From NCBI RefSeq assembly GCF_030316765.1, contig NZ_JASZYT010000001.1:992001-1056000 (forward strand): a stretch of DNA of 64,000 nt. The letters are read 5' to 3'. Both the position numbers and the translations under genes were made by a program. Below the pieces are notes generated by a model that saw only the letters and a program-made list of their open reading frames with translations, was not told where the DNA came from and did not search any database. Positions within the stretch are counted from its first letter, which is position 1, and the number at the start of each line of letters is the position of its first letter. The stretch comes from Variovorax saccharolyticus. GTDB lineage: Bacteria; Pseudomonadota; Gammaproteobacteria; Burkholderiales; Burkholderiaceae_C. Below are positions 11,923 through 20,725 of the stretch, piece by piece.

Positions 11923-13443
11923 TTACTCTTCGAGGTGGGTGAGGCTCAGGCCGAGGGCGCCGCGGCGGCGCAGCCACGGGCTTGGGCGATAGCGCGGATC
12001 GCCGTAGACGGTCTGCAGGTTGAACAGGACTTCCAGCATGTTGGTCGGACCGTACAGGTCGCCCATGGCCAGCGGCCCCTGCGGGTAGCCGAGCCCGAGG
12101 CGGACCGCGAGCTCGAGATCGGCCGGAGAGCAGACGCCCTGCTGGCACATGTCGGAGGCGATGTTCACGATGGTCGCCACCACGCGCTGCGTGACGAATC
12201 CGCCGCTGTCGCGGATCACGCTGACCGCCTTGCCGTCGCTGGCGAAGAGGGCGTGCGCCGCATCGCGCATGTCGCGCCGGGTGGCCGGATTGGTCGCCAG
12301 CACGCGGCGCCGGGTGGCGGCGTCGTCCACCATCAGGTCGATGCCGACCGTGCGGGTGGCATCGAGCCGCTCGACCGCAGCCACGGTCGTGACGTCGAAG
12401 CCGAGCGGCGCGACCAGGATCAGCGCCGCGCCGGACGGAGCGGCGCCGCTTTCGAGCTGGGCGCCCAGCGCATGCACCAGGCGCAGCAGTTCAGGACGCC
12501 GGGCCGCGCGCGGCGAGACCCAGACCGGGGGCAGGGTGTCGACCTTCGGCGCCGGCGGCTCGGCCGGCTTTTGCATCTCGCCGTCGGGATAGCGGTAGAA
12601 GCCCTCGCCGGTCTTGCGGCCCAGCGCGCCCGCGGCCAGCCGCTGCGCCGTGATGACGCTGGGACGGAAGCGCGGCTCCTCGTAGTACTGGCGGTAGATC
12701 GACTCCATCACCGGATGCGAGACGTCGAGCGCGGTCAGGTCGAGCAGTTCGAAAGGGCCGAGCCGGAAGCCTGCCTGGTCGCGCAGGATGCGGTCGATGG
12801 TGGCGAAATCGGCCACGCCTTCGCCGGCGATCCGCAGTGCCTCGGTGCCGTAGCCGCGCCCCGCGTGGTTGACGATGAAGCCGGGCGTGTCCTTGGCCTG
12901 CACGGCGCTGTGGCCCATCTGCCCGGCATAGTCTGCCAGCTGGCGGCAGACCTCGGGCTCGGTCTTGAAGCCGGCCACCACCTCGACCACCTTCATCAGC
13001 GGCACCGGATTGAAGAAGTGGAAGCCGGCCATCCGCTGCGGCTGCTTCAATGCGGTCGCGATCGCGGTCACCGACAGCGAAGAGGTGTTGCTGGCCAGGA
13101 TGGCCGAAGGCGAGACCACGGATTCGAGTTCTCGGAAGAGCGCGCGCTTGACTTCCAGGTCCTCGACCACGGCTTCGATCACCAGGTCGCAGGCGGCGAG
13201 CGCCTGCACCGACTCGACGGCCTGCACGCGCGATGCCAGCGCGTCGCATTGCGCCGCATCGAGCTTGCCCTTGTCGAGCTGCTTGCGCCATTGGGCCAGC
13301 AGGGCCTCGCGCCCGCGTGCTGCCGCGCCTTCGAAGCTGTCGAGCAGCAGGACCTGGCTCCCGGCTTGCGCCGCGATCTGGGCGATTCCTCGCCCCATGG
13401 CGCCGGCACCGATGACGCCGACGTTGGAAAATTTCACGGTCAT
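11923..13443 (-). CDS. 3-hydroxyacyl-CoA dehydrogenase (PaaH-like)
   Basis: Oxidises 3-hydroxyacyl-CoA to 3-oxoacyl-CoA with NAD. The 506-residue protein has an N-terminal Rossmann motif GAGAMGRGIAQIAAQAG (about 11-27), the NTSSLSVTAIA and HFFNPVPLMKVVEV segments with catalytic His, and duplicated C-terminal dehydrogenase domains. The second copy ends in the LGLGYPQGP region. This long two-domain form is typical of PaaH-type enzymes in Burkholderiales. It is the first gene of the minus-strand unit, and its upstream region is divergent from a FimV-like gene. Confidence 0.93.
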   Translation of the reverse strand: MTVKFSNVGVIGAGAMGRGIAQIAAQAGSQVLLLDSFEGAAARGREALLAQWRKQLDKGKLDAAQCDALASRVQAVESVQALAACDLVIEAVVEDLEVKRALFRELESVVSPSAILASNTSSLSVTAIATALKQPQRMAGFHFFNPVPLMKVVEVVAGFKTEPEVCRQLADYAGQMGHSAVQAKDTPGFIVNHAGRGYGTEALRIAGEGVADFATIDRILRDQAGFRLGPFELLDLTALDVSHPVMESIYRQYYEEPRFRPSVITAQRLAAGALGRKTGEGFYRYPDGEMQKPAEPPAPKVDTLPPVWVSPRAARRPELLRLVHALGAQLESGAAPSGAALILVAPLGFDVTTVAAVERLDATRTVGIDLMVDDAATRRRVLATNPATRRDMRDAAHALFASDGKAVSVIRDSGGFVTQRVVATIVNIASDMCQQGVCSPADLELAVRLGLGYPQGPLAMGDLYGPTNMLEVLFNLQTVYGDPRYRPSPWLRRRGALGLSLTHLEE

Positions 13444-13474
13444 TTGATAATTGTCCCTCTATGAATGATCGCCC

Positions 13475-13490
13475 CTGACCCTCGTGTCAG
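13475..13490. promoter_or_regulatory. Crp-geometry palindrome CTGAC-N6-GTCAG
   Basis: A perfect 5-bp inverted repeat with a 6-bp spacer lies in the 64-bp divergent gap between the 3-hydroxyacyl-CoA dehydrogenase and the FimV-like gene. The 5-6-5 layout is that of Crp/Fnr operators (TGTGA-N6-TCACA). The operon to the left encodes a Crp/Fnr regulator, so this is a candidate operator. That link is inference. Confidence 0.4.
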
Positions 13491-13507
13491 AATGTGTCAA
13501 CTTTTGA

Positions 13508-15751
13508 TTGCTATTTCAGCAGCCCATTTTGCAATTCCCACGACGCGCGGCGAGCCTGCTCATTGTCGGCCTGGCCCTTGAATCATCCGCCTTGACGATC
13601 GGCCGGCCCCAAGGGGCCGTCTGGATCGGCAAGCCGATGGACGTGGTGATCCCGCTTTCGCTCGATGCCGCGGAGGCTGGCGATTCCTTGTGTCTCCAGG
13701 CCGATGTGCTGCAGGGCGACTCCGCGATTCCCGACCGGCGCGTGACCGTGTCGCTCGAGACCGGGTCGGGCGGGTCCCGCGCCCGGATCCGCTCGACCGT
13801 GCCGATCGAGGAGCCGGTGGTCACGCTGACCCTCCGGGCCGGCTGCGACCTGAAGTCCATACGCAACTACGTGCTGCTGGCCGACGTGCCGGTCGACGCC
13901 GCGCTGCCGGCCGTGCCCGCATCCGCCGCGCGCCAGATGCCCGAAGCCGCGCCGGCGCCGAGGCCTGTCGCACGCCCGGTTGCCCGCGCTGCAGCGGGGG
14001 ATGGAGGCGCCTCCGGCCAGGACGGCGGCGTCTCGCCGCCGCCCGCCCGGCGCAGCAATCCGCCTGCATCGCGTGCCCAGCCGGCCACCGATGCGCCATC
14101 GGCGCCGCGTCGCGCGGCGGTCGATGCCGCCGCGACCCGGCGCGCTGCGGCGCTGCCGGCACCCGCGCCTGCCGCTCGCGCGACTTCGCCTGCATCGCAG
14201 GCAGCCGTACCCGATGCGCCCCGGGAAGCAGGTGCAGGCCGGCCCCGGCTGCAGGTGGAGGCCCTGGAGCCCGCACCAGCGCTGGCCGGCAACCTCAAGG
14301 CCACGCCCGAGCTGACCCTGCCCGACGCACCGGATCCGGTGCGCCGCGCCGCTGCAGCAGCGCTCTGGAGCGCCCTCGATCCCGCCGCCGAGGAGGCACA
14401 GCGCGAGGCGAAGCGCAACAAGGACATGGAGGCCACGCTGACCGCGCTGCGCGAGCAGGCGGCGCAGAACCAGCGGACCCTGCTCGAGATGCGCACCGAG
14501 CTGGCCCAGGCGCGCGAGAGCCGCTACTTCAATCCGCTGGTCTACGCCCTGGTGGCGCTGCTGCTGCTGGCCTTGATCGGCATGTTCATGCTGTGGCGGC
14601 TGGCACGCCGGGCGACGGCGCCGGCCTGGTGGGGCGAAGCGCCCGCAGGCGGAGGCGACCCGCGCCGGCCGCGCCCGGATGCAGGCCTGCTCGACGACGA
14701 CTTGGACCTCGACACCGAGCCGCCGCGCACCCGGGCCCGCCGCGGCGGGCCGACCAGGACCTTCGCCCCGACACCCTTCGCCCCGCTCGATCCGCTCGAC
14801 GGCGATGATCTCGACAGCGGTCCGCACGCGCCGCTGCCCCATCCGGCGCAATTGGCGGAAGGCACGCCGGCACGATCGGTCAACACCGAAGAGCTGTTCG
14901 ACGTCCAGCAGCAGTCGGACTTCTTCCTCTCGCTGGGCCAGCACGATCAGGCCATCGCCGTGCTGCGCGAGCACATCGCCGCCAATCCAGGCACCAGCGC
15001 GCTGGCCTATCTCGACCTGCTGCGCATCTTCCATTCGCTCGATCGCGAGGACGACTACGCGGATCTGGCCGAGGAATTCGAGCATGCCTTCAACGCCGAT
15101 GTACCGTCCTTCGCGCATTTCACCGACACCGGCAAGGGGCTCGAACACTACCGTGGCACGCTGGCGCGCATCGAATCGCTGTGGCCGGCACCGGGGACAC
15201 TGGCATTGATCGAGGAACTGGTGTTCCGCAAGCCCGGCCGCCACGACGACGAGGCCTTCGATCTCGCCGCCTACCAGGAACTGCTGCTGCTCTATTCGGT
15301 CGCCAAGGAAGTCATCGACCCGGCCAGCGCGTCGCCGGCCGCCTTCGAGCCGCACGCCTTCGCCGACACCGTCGCGCGCGACGGTCCGCCCACCGCGACC
15401 GCGCCCCCGATCGAGGTCGAGGCGCCGCCGCCGACGGTGAGCGATGGCCCGGTGCTGCCGCCCTCGATCTACGGGTCGATCGACCAGGGCATGCTGCACG
15501 AAACGGTGCTGGACCCGGATGCGCGGCTGCCGTCAGTCGACCATCCGGTCCGGGCCGAAGCCCCGGTATCGCGCCCCGACCTCGACATGGATCTGGACGC
15601 TTTCGACAAGACGGCCTACGAGACGATGCCCACGCCGATCGAGCCGGCCAAGCCGCCGACGCCGTCCAACGATCCGCACGTCATCGACTTCGACTTGTTC
15701 GACCCGAGCACCGAAGCCGAGATCGCTCCGCGGCCGATCATCAAGCGCTGA
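13508..15751 (+). CDS. FimV-like envelope protein
   Basis: A 747-residue protein resembling FimV/HubP polar organisers. It has a hydrophobic N-terminal signal (about 1-29), a FimV-type N-terminal beta domain (30-125), a long Ala/Pro/Arg-rich linker (130-270), a short coiled coil (about 300-335), one membrane segment (about 343-363) and an acidic C-terminal region with a TPR-like part (about 460-560) and a terminal HVIDFDLFD motif. FimV proteins link peptidoglycan to polar recruitment of pili and chemotaxis proteins. No ATG precedes the domain, so TTG 13508 is taken; a TTG at 13529 is also possible. Codon use matches its neighbours. Confidence 0.8.
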   Translation: MLFQQPILQFPRRAASLLIVGLALESSALTIGRPQGAVWIGKPMDVVIPLSLDAAEAGDSLCLQADVLQGDSAIPDRRVTVSLETGSGGSRARIRSTVPIEEPVVTLTLRAGCDLKSIRNYVLLADVPVDAALPAVPASAARQMPEAAPAPRPVARPVARAAAGDGGASGQDGGVSPPPARRSNPPASRAQPATDAPSAPRRAAVDAAATRRAAALPAPAPAARATSPASQAAVPDAPREAGAGRPRLQVEALEPAPALAGNLKATPELTLPDAPDPVRRAAAAALWSALDPAAEEAQREAKRNKDMEATLTALREQAAQNQRTLLEMRTELAQARESRYFNPLVYALVALLLLALIGMFMLWRLARRATAPAWWGEAPAGGGDPRRPRPDAGLLDDDLDLDTEPPRTRARRGGPTRTFAPTPFAPLDPLDGDDLDSGPHAPLPHPAQLAEGTPARSVNTEELFDVQQQSDFFLSLGQHDQAIAVLREHIAANPGTSALAYLDLLRIFHSLDREDDYADLAEEFEHAFNADVPSFAHFTDTGKGLEHYRGTLARIESLWPAPGTLALIEELVFRKPGRHDDEAFDLAAYQELLLLYSVAKEVIDPASASPAAFEPHAFADTVARDGPPTATAPPIEVEAPPPTVSDGPVLPPSIYGSIDQGMLHETVLDPDARLPSVDHPVRAEAPVSRPDLDMDLDAFDKTAYETMPTPIEPAKPPTPSNDPHVIDFDLFDPSTEAEIAPRPIIKR

Positions 15752-15766
15752 GAGCCCCCAAGCTCG

Positions 15767-16996
15767 TCACTTCGTGTACTCGCTGCCCCCCGAGGGGGTG
15801 CGGTCCGCCTTGGGGCGGCCCGGCGGCGGACTGAGCGCGAGGGCACGGCGCTGCGCGTGGTCGACCGTCACGCTCAGCGCGACCGCGAGCAGCACGGTGG
15901 CCAGGCCCACCCAGTTCATCCAGCCGATGGCGTCGTGGGCCAGCAGCCAGCCGCCGGCCGCTGCCCCGATCGCCTGGCCGACGTAGATGCCAGAACTGTT
16001 CAGTGCCACCGAGCCCGGTGCGAGCGCCGGCGACAGCGACACCAGCCGTGCCTGCTGGGCCGAATTGGTGGCGAAGCAGCCCAGGCCCCAGGGCACGAGC
16101 ACCAGCGCCAGCGTCGTGAAGCTCATCGCCAGCGGCCACAGCAGCAGGCTCAGCGCGATCAGCAGCGTGGTGACCAGCACCATGCGCGCGGCGCCGATGC
16201 GATCGATGTAGCGGCTGACCACCATGTTTCCGAACAGGCCGCAAGCGCCGAACCAGGCCCACAGCAGGCCCATCTGCGTCGCATCCGCCCCCAGGCCCTG
16301 CCGCACGATCGGCGCGAAATAGCTGAACAGGACGAACTGGCCGGCGCCCTGCAATGCGGTGACCGAGACCACGCCCATCAACAGCGGGCTCTTCAGGACG
16401 CGGCCCCAGGCCTCGCGAGACAGCGCAGCAGGGCGGATGCCCGAGGGAAGCTTGAGCCAGATCCAGGCCGCACTCGCGACCGACAGGCAGGCGATCAGGC
16501 CGAAGGCGGCCCGCCAGCCGAAATGCCCGCCGATCAGCGCGCCGATCGGCAGCCCCAGGACGGAAGCCATCGACCAGCCCAGAAAGACGAAGGTGACGGC
16601 GCGTCCGCGCTGCTCGACCGGCACCAGCAGGCCGGCGCAGGCGGCCGCCTGTGCCGTGAACACCGCAGGCGCGACGACGGTCAGCATGCGAACCGGCAGC
16701 AGGGCGGCGAAGCTGGGCATCAGGAGGGACAGCAGGTGCCCGCCGGCATACCAGAGCATCGTCCAGGCGAGCAGCAGGCGACGGTCCCAGCCGGCGACCA
16801 GCGCCGCCAGCAATGGGGCGCCGAGGCACATCACGATCGCGCCGGCGGTGATCAGCTGGCCGGCGGTGGCGGCGCCGACCTGCAGCGACTGGCTCAGCTC
16901 GTTGAGCGTGCCGGGCACCACCATGACCCCGGTGCCGATGACGAAATTGCCCGCCAGCAGGGCCCACAGCGGGGCCGGCAGCGCGGGCCGCTTCAA
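15767..16996 (-). CDS. MFS transporter
   Basis: A 409-residue major facilitator protein with about 12 hydrophobic segments. The family's A-motif region is visible as AGWDRRLLLA between helices 2 and 3. The pattern resembles drug/arabinose efflux proteins of the DHA1 type; the substrate is unknown. The start is TTG 16996-16994, overlapping the TGA of the D-2-hydroxyacid dehydrogenase in TTGA, so translation is probably coupled and the transporter may move the acid made or used by that enzyme (inference). It converges on the FimV-like gene with a 15-bp gap. Confidence 0.88.
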   Translation of the reverse strand: MKRPALPAPLWALLAGNFVIGTGVMVVPGTLNELSQSLQVGAATAGQLITAGAIVMCLGAPLLAALVAGWDRRLLLAWTMLWYAGGHLLSLLMPSFAALLPVRMLTVVAPAVFTAQAAACAGLLVPVEQRGRAVTFVFLGWSMASVLGLPIGALIGGHFGWRAAFGLIACLSVASAAWIWLKLPSGIRPAALSREAWGRVLKSPLLMGVVSVTALQGAGQFVLFSYFAPIVRQGLGADATQMGLLWAWFGACGLFGNMVVSRYIDRIGAARMVLVTTLLIALSLLLWPLAMSFTTLALVLVPWGLGCFATNSAQQARLVSLSPALAPGSVALNSSGIYVGQAIGAAAGGWLLAHDAIGWMNWVGLATVLLAVALSVTVDHAQRRALALSPPPGRPKADRTPSGGSEYTK

Positions 16997-18000
16997 CGAC
17001 GGACCTGCAGCGCGCCGGGGTTGACGATATTGGTCGGGTTGCCCTTGATGAAGCTCACGACGTTGTCGAAGGCCTGGCCGAAGTACATCTCGTAGCTGTC
17101 CTGCTCCACGTAGCCGATGTGCGGCGTGCAGATGCAGTTCTCGAGCCGCAGCAGGGCGTGGCCCTGCAGCGGGGGTTCGCTTTCGAAGACGTCGATCGCC
17201 GCCAGCCCTGGGCGCCCTCGGTTCAGCGCCGCCAGCAGGGCATCCTGCTCGACCAGTTCGGCCCGCGAGGTGTTGACGAACAACGCGGTCGGCTTCATGC
17301 GCGAAAGGTCTTCGAGCGTCACCAGGCCGCGGGTTTCGTCGCTGAGCCGCAGGTGGATCGACAGCACGTCGGCGGCGGCGAAGAAGCTCTCCCGGTTGGG
17401 AGCCACCTGGAAACCGTCGGAACGCGCCTTGGCGCAACTCTGCTCGCGGCCCCAGATCACCACCTGCATGCCGAAGGCCTGGCCATAGCGCGCCACCAGC
17501 TGGCCGATCCGGCCATAGCCCCAGATGCACAGCGTCTTGCCCTTGAGCACCGAGCCGAGCCCGAAATTCGGCGGCATCGAGGCCGACTTGAGGCCAGCCT
17601 GCTGCCAGGCGCCGTGTTTCAGGTTGCTGATGTACTGGGGCAGGCGGCGCATCGCGGCCATGATCAGCGCCCAGGTGAGTTCGGCTGGCGCCAGCGGCGA
17701 ACCCGAACCTTCGGCCACCGCAATGCCCTGTTCGGTGCAGGCATTGATGTCGATGTGGCCCCCGGCCCGCCCGGTCTGGGAGATCAGCTTGAGCTTGGGC
17801 AGCTTCTCGATCAGCTGCCTGGAGATCTGGGTGCGCTCCCGGATCAGAACGATGACGTCGGCATCCTTGAGTCGAACAGAAAGCTGTCCGATACCCTTGA
17901 CCGTGTTGGTGTACACCTTGGCCGCATAGGCGTCGAGCTTCGAAGCGCAGCTCAGCTTGCGAACCGCATCCTGATAGTCGTCAAGAATCACAATGTTCAT
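16993..18000 (-). CDS. D-2-hydroxyacid dehydrogenase family protein
   Basis: A 335-residue NAD-dependent dehydrogenase that reduces 2-oxoacids or oxidises D-2-hydroxyacids. It shows the Rossmann motif GYGRIGQLVARYG (about 161-173), catalytic Arg in NTSRAELVE (R246), the acidic residue near E275, and the catalytic His in CTPHIGY (H294). It resembles phosphoglycerate-dehydrogenase-like proteins of unknown substrate and lacks the C-terminal ACT domain of SerA. It is followed by an MFS gene with a 4-base overlap. Confidence 0.9.
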   Translation of the reverse strand: MNIVILDDYQDAVRKLSCASKLDAYAAKVYTNTVKGIGQLSVRLKDADVIVLIRERTQISRQLIEKLPKLKLISQTGRAGGHIDINACTEQGIAVAEGSGSPLAPAELTWALIMAAMRRLPQYISNLKHGAWQQAGLKSASMPPNFGLGSVLKGKTLCIWGYGRIGQLVARYGQAFGMQVVIWGREQSCAKARSDGFQVAPNRESFFAAADVLSIHLRLSDETRGLVTLEDLSRMKPTALFVNTSRAELVEQDALLAALNRGRPGLAAIDVFESEPPLQGHALLRLENCICTPHIGYVEQDSYEMYFGQAFDNVVSFIKGNPTNIVNPGALQVRR

Positions 18001-18066
18001 GGCATGCCATTGTGCCTCGCACGAACGGCATGCTGTGGCCGCGGGACGACTTTGTCTTGGATGCCC

Positions 18067-18417
18067 TCAGTGCAGGTGGGCGCGCGGCAGTGCCGTGGCG
18101 GCTTCGAGCGCGACCAGGCGATCGAGTTCTGCGCACACGTCGGCCATCCGGCCGGAGATCACCATGCGACCGGCGGCGCGCCCCGGATGCTGTGCATCGA
18201 CCATGCGGACCACGCGAAGGGGGAGTGCCGCTGCAGCACTTGCAGCGGCTGTGGCGCTGCCTGTGGCGTGCCGCTGCGCGCAGCTCGGGCGGATGCCGAC
18301 GTAGCGCAGGCCCGAGGACATCGCGCGGCGGCCCGAGCGGCGCCGCGGCATCCAGCGGTCGGCCAGCGATTGCAGTGGCGTCAAGAAGTCGGCGATGTTG
18401 AAGAGAGCGATTCCCAT
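18067..18417 (-). CDS. Small conserved protein downstream of lexA
   Basis: A 116-residue protein starting MGIALFNIADF and ending with a helical ISGRMADVCAELDRLVALE segment (about 88-106). The central part is Ala/Arg-rich with no recognised domain. The start at 18417 is chosen because ATG opens the conserved-looking N-terminus; the frame is open 27 codons further upstream. It lies 122 bp downstream of lexA on the same strand. It has no LexA-like box of its own in that gap, so any SOS control would be by read-through. Function unknown. Confidence 0.6.
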   Translation of the reverse strand: MGIALFNIADFLTPLQSLADRWMPRRRSGRRAMSSGLRYVGIRPSCAQRHATGSATAAASAAAALPLRVVRMVDAQHPGRAAGRMVISGRMADVCAELDRLVALEAATALPRAHLH

Positions 18418-18539
18418 GTTGAACTCCAGAATGGTCAGAGGTTGGACACAGGCAGGATTGCTTTCATCGGCCGCTACAGGGTGATGGCTCTTCGCCATAC
18501 GCCCGCCACCTGTCGCGGCCGGATTGGTGAAAGAAGGGG

Positions 18540-19214
18540 CTACATCAGCATCGTGTTGCGGATCAGGCCGACCGCGAGGCCCTCGATCTCGAAGGGCTCG
18601 CCGGGCTGCACCACGATGGTGGGGTAGTCGGGGTTCTCGGCGTGCAGTTCGATGACCTGCTTGTTGCGCTTGAGGCGCTTGACCGTGACTTCGTCGCCCA
18701 GCCGGGCCACCACGATCTGGCCGTTGCGGGCTTCCTTGGTGGACTGGACGGCGAGCAAATCGCCATCCATGATGCCGGCGTCGCGCATGGACATGCCACG
18801 CACCTTGAGCAGGTAGTCGGGTTGGCGTTGGAACAGGGTGTTCTCGACGTAGTAGGTCTGGTCGATGTGCTCCTGGGCCAGGATCGGCGAGCCAGCCGCC
18901 ACACGGCCGATGAGCGGCAGCGCCAGTTGCGCCATGCCGGGCAGCGAGAGCGAGAACTGGTTGTTGCGGGATTCGTTGAGGGAGCGCAGGGCGTCGCCCT
19001 TGAGCCGGATGCCGCGCGAAGTGCCGCTGACGAGTTCGATGACGCCCTTGCGCGCCAGCGCCTGAAGGTGCTCTTCAGCGGCATTGGCGGACTTGAAACC
19101 CAGCTCTGCAGCGATTTCGGCCCGTGTGGGCGGCGCGCCAGTGCGTGCGATGGCGCTCTGGATCAAATCGAGGATCTGCTGCTGGCGGGCTGTAAGCTTG
19201 ACGGCGAACTGCAT
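18540..19214 (-). CDS. lexA: SOS repressor LexA
   Basis: LexA represses DNA-damage genes and self-cleaves when RecA is activated. The 224-residue protein has an N-terminal winged HTH (about 1-70, recognition helix near [14 protein letters not shown]), an Ala-Gly cleavage site A107-G108 in RVAAGSP, and the catalytic dyad Ser142 (GMSMRD) and Lys179 (VTVKR). Start ATG 19214 gives the standard MQFAVKLT; an upstream in-frame codon lies beyond the operator and is rejected. Two tandem LexA boxes lie 20-54 bp upstream, so it is autoregulated. Confidence 0.97.
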   Translation of the reverse strand: MQFAVKLTARQQQILDLIQSAIARTGAPPTRAEIAAELGFKSANAAEEHLQALARKGVIELVSGTSRGIRLKGDALRSLNESRNNQFSLSLPGMAQLALPLIGRVAAGSPILAQEHIDQTYYVENTLFQRQPDYLLKVRGMSMRDAGIMDGDLLAVQSTKEARNGQIVVARLGDEVTVKRLKRNKQVIELHAENPDYPTIVVQPGEPFEIEGLAVGLIRNTMLM

Positions 19215-19233
19215 GTTGGCTCCTGGCGGTGCA

Positions 19234-19249
19234 CTGGCTAAACGTCCAG
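19234..19249. promoter_or_regulatory. LexA box 1 (CTGG-N8-CCAG)
   Basis: A 16-bp palindrome CTGG-CTAAACGT-CCAG with CTG-N10-CAG spacing, 20 bp upstream of the lexA start. It is the start-proximal member of a tandem pair. Confidence 0.75.
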
Positions 19250-19252
19250 TAC

Positions 19253-19268
19253 CTGTATTTTTAACCAG
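19253..19268. promoter_or_regulatory. LexA box 2 (CTGT-N8-CCAG)
   Basis: A 16-bp site CTGT-ATTTTTAA-CCAG, close to the proteobacterial consensus CTGT-N8-ACAG. It lies 3 bp from box 1, with centres 19 bp apart, and overlaps a plausible -10 (minus strand TAAAAA/AAAAAT) paired with TTGTCA as -35. It also lies 20 bp upstream of the divergent asparaginase start, so that gene may be affected too. Confidence 0.8.
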
Positions 19269-19288
19269 TTTTCCAAAGTTGACAATAG

Positions 19289-20278
19289 ATGGACCCAATC
19301 TCCATGAAAAAGGCGCGCCGCGTGATCGTGCTGGGCACCGGCGGGACCATCGCCGGCCGTGCGCGGGCGGCCAATGACAACATCGGCTACACCGCGGGCG
19401 AAGTCGGCGTTGGCGACCTGCTGCAGGGCATCGATGCGCCGGCCGGCATCACGCTCCTGGCCGAGCAGGTGGCGCAGGTCGACAGCAAGGACATGAGCTT
19501 CCCCATCTGGCAGACCCTGGCGCAGCGGTGCGTGCATTGGCTGGGCGAGCCGGACGTCGCGGGCGTGGTCATCACTCACGGGACCGATACCCTGGAGGAG
19601 ACGGCCTTCTTCCTGCAGTCGGTGCTGGCGCCCTCCAAGCCCGTGGTGCTGACCTGCGCGATGAGGCCCGCGAGCGCGCTGGCGCCCGACGGGCCGCAGA
19701 ACGTGCGCGATGCGATCGTGGTCGCTGCGACGCCGGGCGCCCGCGGTGTGGTCGCGGTGTGTGCGGGGACCGTTCATGGCGCCTTCGACGTCCGCAAAGT
19801 CCACACCTACCGGCTCGACGCATTCGATTCCGGCGATGCCGGGCCGCTGGGCCATGTCGAGGAAGGGGCGCTTCGCCAGCTCCGGGATTGGCCGCCGGTC
19901 GATCCGGGGGCGGCGGCGTCCTTCGAGCGCATGTCGGCCGCCACGGTGTGGCCGCGCGTCGAGATCCTGTCGAGCCATGCGGAGGCCAGGGGCACGCTCA
20001 TCGACGCCTTGCTCGAGGAACGACGCCGCGGCGCACCCGAGCCGGTGCAAGGCATCGTGCTGGCGGCGACCGGCAATGGCACGCTGCATCACGCGCTCGA
20101 GGCGGCGGCCCTGCGCGCGCAGGCGGAGGGCGTGGCGGTGCTGCGTGCCACGCGCTGCTCCGAAGGACGGATCCTGTCGCGGCCGGACCAGGTCCTGCGC
20201 GACGCCGGCGGGCTGACGCCGGTCAAGGCGCGCATCGCGTTGATGCTGGAGCTGCTGGCGGGCGCTGCCACCGGCTGA
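19289..20278 (+). CDS. Asparaginase
   Basis: A 329-residue L-asparaginase/glutaminase-family protein that hydrolyses asparagine to aspartate and ammonia. Both active-site signatures are present: GTGGTIAGR (about 16-24) with the nucleophilic Thr, and [13 protein letters not shown] (about 95-107). No signal peptide is seen, so it is likely the cytoplasmic type. ATG 19289 or ATG 19304 (MKKARR) could be the start. It is divergent from lexA and shares its 74-bp intergenic region. A membrane protein follows 4 bp after its stop. Confidence 0.92.
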   Translation: MDPISMKKARRVIVLGTGGTIAGRARAANDNIGYTAGEVGVGDLLQGIDAPAGITLLAEQVAQVDSKDMSFPIWQTLAQRCVHWLGEPDVAGVVITHGTDTLEETAFFLQSVLAPSKPVVLTCAMRPASALAPDGPQNVRDAIVVAATPGARGVVAVCAGTVHGAFDVRKVHTYRLDAFDSGDAGPLGHVEEGALRQLRDWPPVDPGAAASFERMSAATVWPRVEILSSHAEARGTLIDALLEERRRGAPEPVQGIVLAATGNGTLHHALEAAALRAQAEGVAVLRATRCSEGRILSRPDQVLRDAGGLTPVKARIALMLELLAGAATG

Positions 20279-20282
20279 GCCC

Positions 20283-20699
20283 ATGTTCGAGGCGCTGCGC
20301 TCCACGCCCTGGGCCTATCCGGCGCTCGAAGCCGTGCATATCGTGGGCATCGCGCTGCTGATCGGCAATCTGGTCGCGCTCGAGGCGAGGGTCTTCGGTC
20401 GCGCTGCCGTGCTGCCGGTGCAGGGTTTGGCGAGGCTCTCTCTGAGCATCGCACTGAGCGGCTTCGCGTTGGCGGCGGCCAGCGGGTCGCTGATGTTCGC
20501 CACGCAGCCGCAGGATCTGCTCGCCAACCGTGCGTTCCAGATCAAGATGGGGCTGCTGGTGCTGGCCGGCTGCAACGCGCTGTGGTTCCACGGCCGCGGT
20601 TCGCTGGCCAAACTTGACCTGCTGGCGCGGGTACAGATGTTGTCGTCCACTGCGATCTGGCTGGCGGTCGTCTTCTGCGGCCGCTGGATCGCCTACTGA
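20283..20699 (+). CDS. Small four-helix membrane protein (DUF6644-like)
   Basis: A 138-residue integral membrane protein with four hydrophobic segments (about 15-35, 55-75, 85-103 and 112-135). A histidine in the first helix (AVHIVGIALLIGN) and the general layout recall DUF6644 or copper-resistance-D-like membrane proteins, but I cannot fix the family. It lies between an asparaginase and a DUF6152 secreted protein, and the latter two look like a pair. Confidence 0.7.
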   Translation: MFEALRSTPWAYPALEAVHIVGIALLIGNLVALEARVFGRAAVLPVQGLARLSLSIALSGFALAAASGSLMFATQPQDLLANRAFQIKMGLLVLAGCNALWFHGRGSLAKLDLLARVQMLSSTAIWLAVVFCGRWIAY

Positions 20700-20725
20700 G
20701 CACTGGTTCGAAAGGAGCCTCACGC

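Noticed and set aside
13583..15499. Minus-strand open frame across the FimV-like gene
   Set aside because: The plus frame has a signal peptide, membrane segment and FimV-type C-terminus, while the minus frame is Arg/Gly/Gln-rich with no motif.
19274..19286. TTGACA hexamer just before the asparaginase start as a promoter
   Set aside because: It lies within a few bases of the start codon, leaving no room for a -10 element and a start site upstream of the gene.
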